A stretch of 38,844 nt of DNA from NCBI GenBank assembly GCA_002423615.1, contig DIKO01000116.1, positions 1-38,844 on the forward strand, in the 5' to 3' direction. The DNA is from Desulfobacteraceae bacterium UBA5616 (GTDB lineage Bacteria; Desulfobacterota; Desulfobacteria; Desulfobacterales; UBA5616). The position numbers and the translations under genes are program-made. Each line of letters begins with the position of its first letter. The stretch's first letter is position 1. The notes beneath the pieces were generated by a model that was not told the origin of the DNA, searched no databases, and worked only from the letters and a program-made list of their open reading frames with translations. Positions 35,223 to 38,844 of the stretch are shown one piece after another.

Positions 35223-35353
35223 AGTGTAAAATCGGTGTGAGTAGCGGCCACTATAACCTGGATCCTCTTTACCTCGAACCCCTGATGTGCTAATTTCGTT
35301 AACCGATTCATCCTGATGAGGGGTTACCCAAGAATATTAAGGAGCCGCTGACG

Positions 35354-35827
35354 ATGCGTGTGGGGATCGGCCATGATGTTCATCGGTTGATTGCAGATCG
35401 AAAATTGATATTAGGGGGTGTCGATATCCCCCATGACAAAGGACTGGCGGGGCATTCGGACGCCGATGTCCTGGTGCATGCCGTTTGCGACGCCCTCCTG
35501 GGGGCAGCCGGCCTGGGTGATATCGGGCTTCATTTCCCGGACACGGATGACGCCTTCAAGGACATATCCAGCTTGAAGTTGCTGCACCGCACCCTTGAAA
35601 TGATACGGGAGGAGGGCTACGGGATCATCAACCTCGATGCCACGATTTTTGCGCAGGCCCCCCGCCTCGGCCCATATCGGAAGGCCATGGAAACCAATAT
35701 CGCTGAGATTCTCGAAATCGGGAAAAATCGTGTGAACATCAAGTTTACCACCACCGAGGGACTCGGCTTCGTCGGCCGGGGAGAGGGCATCCGGGCCGAC
35801 TGCATCGCCCTGCTGAACGAACACTAA
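35354..35827 (+). CDS. ispF: 2-C-methyl-D-erythritol 2,4-cyclodiphosphate synthase
   Basis: IspF makes the cyclic diphosphate of the MEP isoprenoid pathway. The 157-aa protein has the zinc-binding set Asp8 and His10 (MRVGIGHDVHRL) and His42 (LAGHSDADVLVHAVCDALL), with His34-Ser35 in the usual loop, and the C-terminal TTTEGLGFVGRGEGI. The stop is followed by a 16-base gap to cysS, so the two are likely one transcript. The space upstream (35223-35353) has only a weak 7-bp inverted repeat and an AAGGAG site. Confidence 0.97.
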   Translation: MRVGIGHDVHRLIADRKLILGGVDIPHDKGLAGHSDADVLVHAVCDALLGAAGLGDIGLHFPDTDDAFKDISSLKLLHRTLEMIREEGYGIINLDATIFAQAPRLGPYRKAMETNIAEILEIGKNRVNIKFTTTEGLGFVGRGEGIRADCIALLNEH

Positions 35828-35843
35828 AAGGAAAACATTCGTT

Positions 35844-37289
35844 ATGACGCTTCGAATTTACAATACGTTAACCCATCGGAAAGAGATCTTTGCGCCCCTT
35901 TCTCCGGGCCGCGTCAGGATGTATGTCTGCGGTCCCACGGTATATGATTCCAGCCATATCGGTCATGCCCGGTCCGTGGTGGTGTTTGATGTTGTGGCCC
36001 GATATTTCAGGGCCTGCGGTTATGAAGTGACCTATGTTCGTAATTTCACCGATATCGACGACAAAATCATCAACCGTGCTCGTGAACTCGGCATGGATAC
36101 CGTTTCTCTTTCGGAAAAATATATTCAGGAGTTTTACAAGGACATGGACGCCCTCAATGTCCAAAGGGCCACCCTGGAGCCTCGGGCCACCCAGCACATC
36201 GATGATATCCAGAAGGTAATTCAAACCCTCATGGAAAAAGGCCTGGCCTATGAATCCGGAGGGGACGTGTTTTTCAGGGTCAGCAGATTTGACGGATACG
36301 GGAAATTATCCGGGCGGAAACCGGAAGACATGCTGGCGGGCGCCCGGGTCGAAGTCGACCAGCGCAAGGAGAACCCCATGGATTTCGTCCTGTGGAAATC
36401 GGCAAAACCCGGCGAGCCTTTCTGGGACAGCCCCTGGGGAAAGGGGAGGCCGGGATGGCATATTGAATGCTCGGCCATGAGCAGCCGGTTTCTGGGGGAA
36501 ACCTTTGACATCCACGGTGGAGGAAAGGACCTGATCTTTCCCCATCACGAAAACGAAATCGCTCAGTCCGAGGGGGCATTCGGAAAACCCTTTGCCAGGT
36601 ACTGGATCCATAACGGGTTTGTAAACATCAATAAGGAAAAAATGTCCAAATCACTGGGAAATTTCGTGATCATCAAAGACGTCGTCAAAGCCTATCACCC
36701 GGAGGCCGTCCGTCTTTTCCTTCTGTCCAACCATTACCGCAGTCCCATTGATTTTTCAGACCAGAATATGCAGGAAGCCGGCAATGCCCTTGAAAAACTG
36801 TATGCCGCGGTCAACCGGATGGATGAGACACTGGAGAACTGCCCTGAACCATCGAACCCTCCTGAAGATGATTTGTGGACCCGGTTTTGCGATGCCATGG
36901 ACGACGATTTCAATACGGCCCAAGGCATCGGCATCCTCTTCGACGGGGTACGGACACTCAACCGGATCCTGGACGAGCAGCAAGGGCTCCTGTCTGAGGA
37001 AACCCGGAATCTCGTTTGTTCTTATCGTCGGGATATCCTGAAAATAGGCGGAATTCTGGGTATTTTATCCCAGGCACCGGCGGTTTATTTTGAGGGGAAA
37101 AAAACCGAAGGGCTTGAAAAAAAGTCCCTGAGTGCCGATTCAATTGAAAAGCTGATAAATGACCGGAAACAAGCCCGAATAAACAGGAACTGGGCCGAGG
37201 CGGACCGGATTCGGAAGCTCCTGGAGGATATGAATGTTATTCTGGAAGACAGGCCCGGGGGAACCCTCTGGAAAATAAAAAATTCATGA
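35844..37289 (+). CDS. cysS: Cysteinyl-tRNA synthetase
   Basis: CysRS charges tRNA-Cys. The 481-aa protein (E. coli 461) has the class I signatures: zinc-ligand Cys29 in VCGPTVYDSSHIGHARS, HIGH at 38-41, WHIECSAMSSRFLGETFDIH with the next ligands, GGGKDLIFPHHENEIAQSE, and KMSKS at 266-270. The C-terminal region contains the normal anticodon-binding helices. AAGGA lies upstream of the ATG. It runs directly into uvrB with a four-base ATGA overlap, an odd but common type of operon pairing. No defect is seen. Confidence 0.98.
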   Translation: MTLRIYNTLTHRKEIFAPLSPGRVRMYVCGPTVYDSSHIGHARSVVVFDVVARYFRACGYEVTYVRNFTDIDDKIINRARELGMDTVSLSEKYIQEFYKDMDALNVQRATLEPRATQHIDDIQKVIQTLMEKGLAYESGGDVFFRVSRFDGYGKLSGRKPEDMLAGARVEVDQRKENPMDFVLWKSAKPGEPFWDSPWGKGRPGWHIECSAMSSRFLGETFDIHGGGKDLIFPHHENEIAQSEGAFGKPFARYWIHNGFVNINKEKMSKSLGNFVIIKDVVKAYHPEAVRLFLLSNHYRSPIDFSDQNMQEAGNALEKLYAAVNRMDETLENCPEPSNPPEDDLWTRFCDAMDDDFNTAQGIGILFDGVRTLNRILDEQQGLLSEETRNLVCSYRRDILKIGGILGILSQAPAVYFEGKKTEGLEKKSLSADSIEKLINDRKQARINRNWAEADRIRKLLEDMNVILEDRPGGTLWKIKNS

Positions 37290-38844
37290 GCGGATTCAAA
37301 ATCGTTTCAGGTTTCACGCCAAAAGGAGATCAGCCCCAGGCCATCAGAGCGTTGACCCATGGCTTTCTGGACGGGAAAAAACACCAGGTACTGCTGGGGG
37401 TCACGGGTTCGGGAAAAACCTTTACCATGGCCCATGTAATCGCGGCCATCAACAGGCCCGCCCTGGTCATGGCCCCGAACAAAACGCTGGCGGCCCAGCT
37501 ATATAACGAGTTCAAGAGGCTTTTCCCTGACAACGCCGTCGAGTATTTTGTCAGTTACTATGATTACTACCAGCCTGAAGCCTATATTCCGGCCAGCGAC
37601 ACCTATATCCAGAAAGACTCTTCCATCAACGAAATGATCGATAAACTCCGGCATTCCGCAACACGGTCCGTGCTGTCCCGAAGAGATGTCATCGTGGTGG
37701 CCAGCGTATCGTGCATATACGGTCTGGGGGCCCCGGAAGAATACCTTGCCATGCGGGTCGTGCTTGAAAAAGGAATGGAGCTGGACCGGGACAGGGTCCT
37801 GAAGGATCTGGTTTCCATCCAGTACGAAAGAAACGACGTGGACTTTTACCGGGGAGTCTTCAGGGTCAGGGGAGACCGGGTGGAAATTTTCCCCGCATAT
37901 GAAGAGGACAGGGCGGTTCGAATCGATTTTTTCGGGGATGAGATCGACGCCATTTCTGAAATAGACCCCCTGCGGGGAACCGTTTTCAAACATCTTGATT
38001 CCGTTACGATCTATCCTGCCACCCATTTCGTAACCCAGAAGGAAACCCTTGAAAAGGCACGGCAGACCATTATTGCCGAATTAAAGGAGCGGATCCGCTA
38101 TTTTCGGGATGAAAACAAGCTCATCGAAGCGCAGAGAATCGAAGAAAGAACCCAATTCGACCTGGAAATGATGATGGAACTCGGATACTGCAACGGCATT
38201 GAAAATTATTCCCGTCATCTCACCGGGAGGAAACCGGGGGAGCCGCCGCCGACGCTTCTGGATTACTTTCCGGACGATTTTTTATTGTTTGCGGACGAAA
38301 GTCATATTTCCATTCCTCAGATCCGGGGGATGTTCAAGGGGGATCGGTCCCGGAAGCAAACCCTCGTGTCATACGGGTTCAGACTTCCATCCGCTCTGGA
38401 CAACAGGCCGTTGTGCTTTGAAGAATTCGAGCGAAAAGTCAACCAGGTTCTTTACGTCTCCGCAACCCCGGCAGAATTTGAGATGAAAAACGCGGGGAAG
38501 AACATCGTGGAACAGATCGTCCGGCCGACCGGCCTGATGGACCCTGAAATCCAGGTCCGGAAGGCGACCCACCAGGTGGATGACCTGTATGAGGAGATCC
38601 TCAGCCGGAAAAACAGTGACGAACGGGTTCTCGTGACGACCCTGACCAAACGGATGGCCGAGGACCTGACCGAATACTACACGGATCTGGGGATTCGCAT
38701 CCAATATCTGCATTCGGACATAAAAACGATGGAACGCATGGATATCATACGGGATTTGAGAATGGGGAAATTCGACGTCCTGGTGGGCATCAATCTGCTG
38801 CGGGAAGGCCTGGACATTCCCGAGGTGTCGCTGGTGGCGATTCT
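37286..38844 (+). CDS. uvrB: Excinuclease ABC subunit B, cut by the right edge
   Basis: UvrB is the damage-verifying helicase of nucleotide excision repair. The visible 519 codons (of about 670) begin MSGFKIVSGFTPKGDQPQAI and include Walker A GVTGSGKT (38-45), the beta-hairpin YFVSYYDYYQPEAYIPASD then TYIQKDSSINEMIDKLRHSA, the DEAD-like LLFADESHISIPQI, and VLYVSATPAEFE. The frame stays open to the last base, ending within the helicase domain (VGINLLREGLDIPEVSLVAI). The start overlaps the cysS stop by four bases. The last part, with the UVR motif, lies outside the window. Confidence 0.98.
   Translation, partial: MSGFKIVSGFTPKGDQPQAIRALTHGFLDGKKHQVLLGVTGSGKTFTMAHVIAAINRPALVMAPNKTLAAQLYNEFKRLFPDNAVEYFVSYYDYYQPEAYIPASDTYIQKDSSINEMIDKLRHSATRSVLSRRDVIVVASVSCIYGLGAPEEYLAMRVVLEKGMELDRDRVLKDLVSIQYERNDVDFYRGVFRVRGDRVEIFPAYEEDRAVRIDFFGDEIDAISEIDPLRGTVFKHLDSVTIYPATHFVTQKETLEKARQTIIAELKERIRYFRDENKLIEAQRIEERTQFDLEMMMELGYCNGIENYSRHLTGRKPGEPPPTLLDYFPDDFLLFADESHISIPQIRGMFKGDRSRKQTLVSYGFRLPSALDNRPLCFEEFERKVNQVLYVSATPAEFEMKNAGKNIVEQIVRPTGLMDPEIQVRKATHQVDDLYEEILSRKNSDERVLVTTLTKRMAEDLTEYYTDLGIRIQYLHSDIKTMERMDIIRDLRMGKFDVLVGINLLREGLDIPEVSLVAI

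Noticed and set aside
35277..35325. Inverted repeat AACCCCT/AGGGGTT between the Hsp70 gene and ispF as a terminator
   Set aside because: The loop is 35 bases and no T-run follows, so it does not look like an intrinsic terminator.

Overview
The window looks like a chromosomal segment of a Desulfobacterota-type (former Deltaproteobacteria) anaerobe. This rests on gene content: a STAS-fused MlaE permease, a DUF2760/atypical Hsp70 pair, ispF-cysS-uvrB in series, and FabH, Pgi and RecB of ordinary bacterial type. No rRNA or marker gene here fixes the genus.

Left part (1-14776), on the minus strand: a complete type I-E CRISPR-Cas locus. It reads WYL regulator, cas3, cse1 (cas8e), cse2, cas7e, cas5e, cas6e, a BRO-N/DinD-like gene, cas1, cas2, leader, then an array of 62 complete repeats plus one truncated repeat, with 62 spacers. 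The old, leader-distal end of the array is cut inside a repeat by the end of an IS3-family element that runs off the left edge. The cas genes mostly overlap by a few bases. The exception is the BRO-N gene, which separates the effector block from the adaptation block. A TATAAT box beside a perfect 15-bp palindrome ahead of cas3, and a regulator gene just upstream, suggest how the locus is controlled. The array records repeated encounters with related invaders: one exact spacer duplication, one pair sharing the 24 seed-side bases, and a set of three near-identical spacers.

Middle (14777-19543): a REP-like hairpin cluster, a broken acyl-CoA dehydrogenase, a PaaI-type thioesterase, a nucleotidyltransferase-like protein, a small protein with a CCGSGGCGYA motif, and an exported protein of unknown function.

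Right part (19543-38844): recB and recD (no recC beside them), overlapping fabH; pgi on the other strand; a five-gene minus-strand Mla-type lipid transport operon (small Cys protein, STAS-MlaE, MlaF, MlaD, lipoprotein); the DUF2760/Hsp70 pair; and ispF, cysS and uvrB, the last cut by the window edge.

The most unusual observation is the BRO-N/DinD-like gene built into the cas operon directly ahead of cas1. DinD is an SOS-linked protein in E. coli, and RecBCD-type processing feeds Cas1-Cas2, so a link between DNA damage and spacer acquisition can be proposed, but it is inference only.
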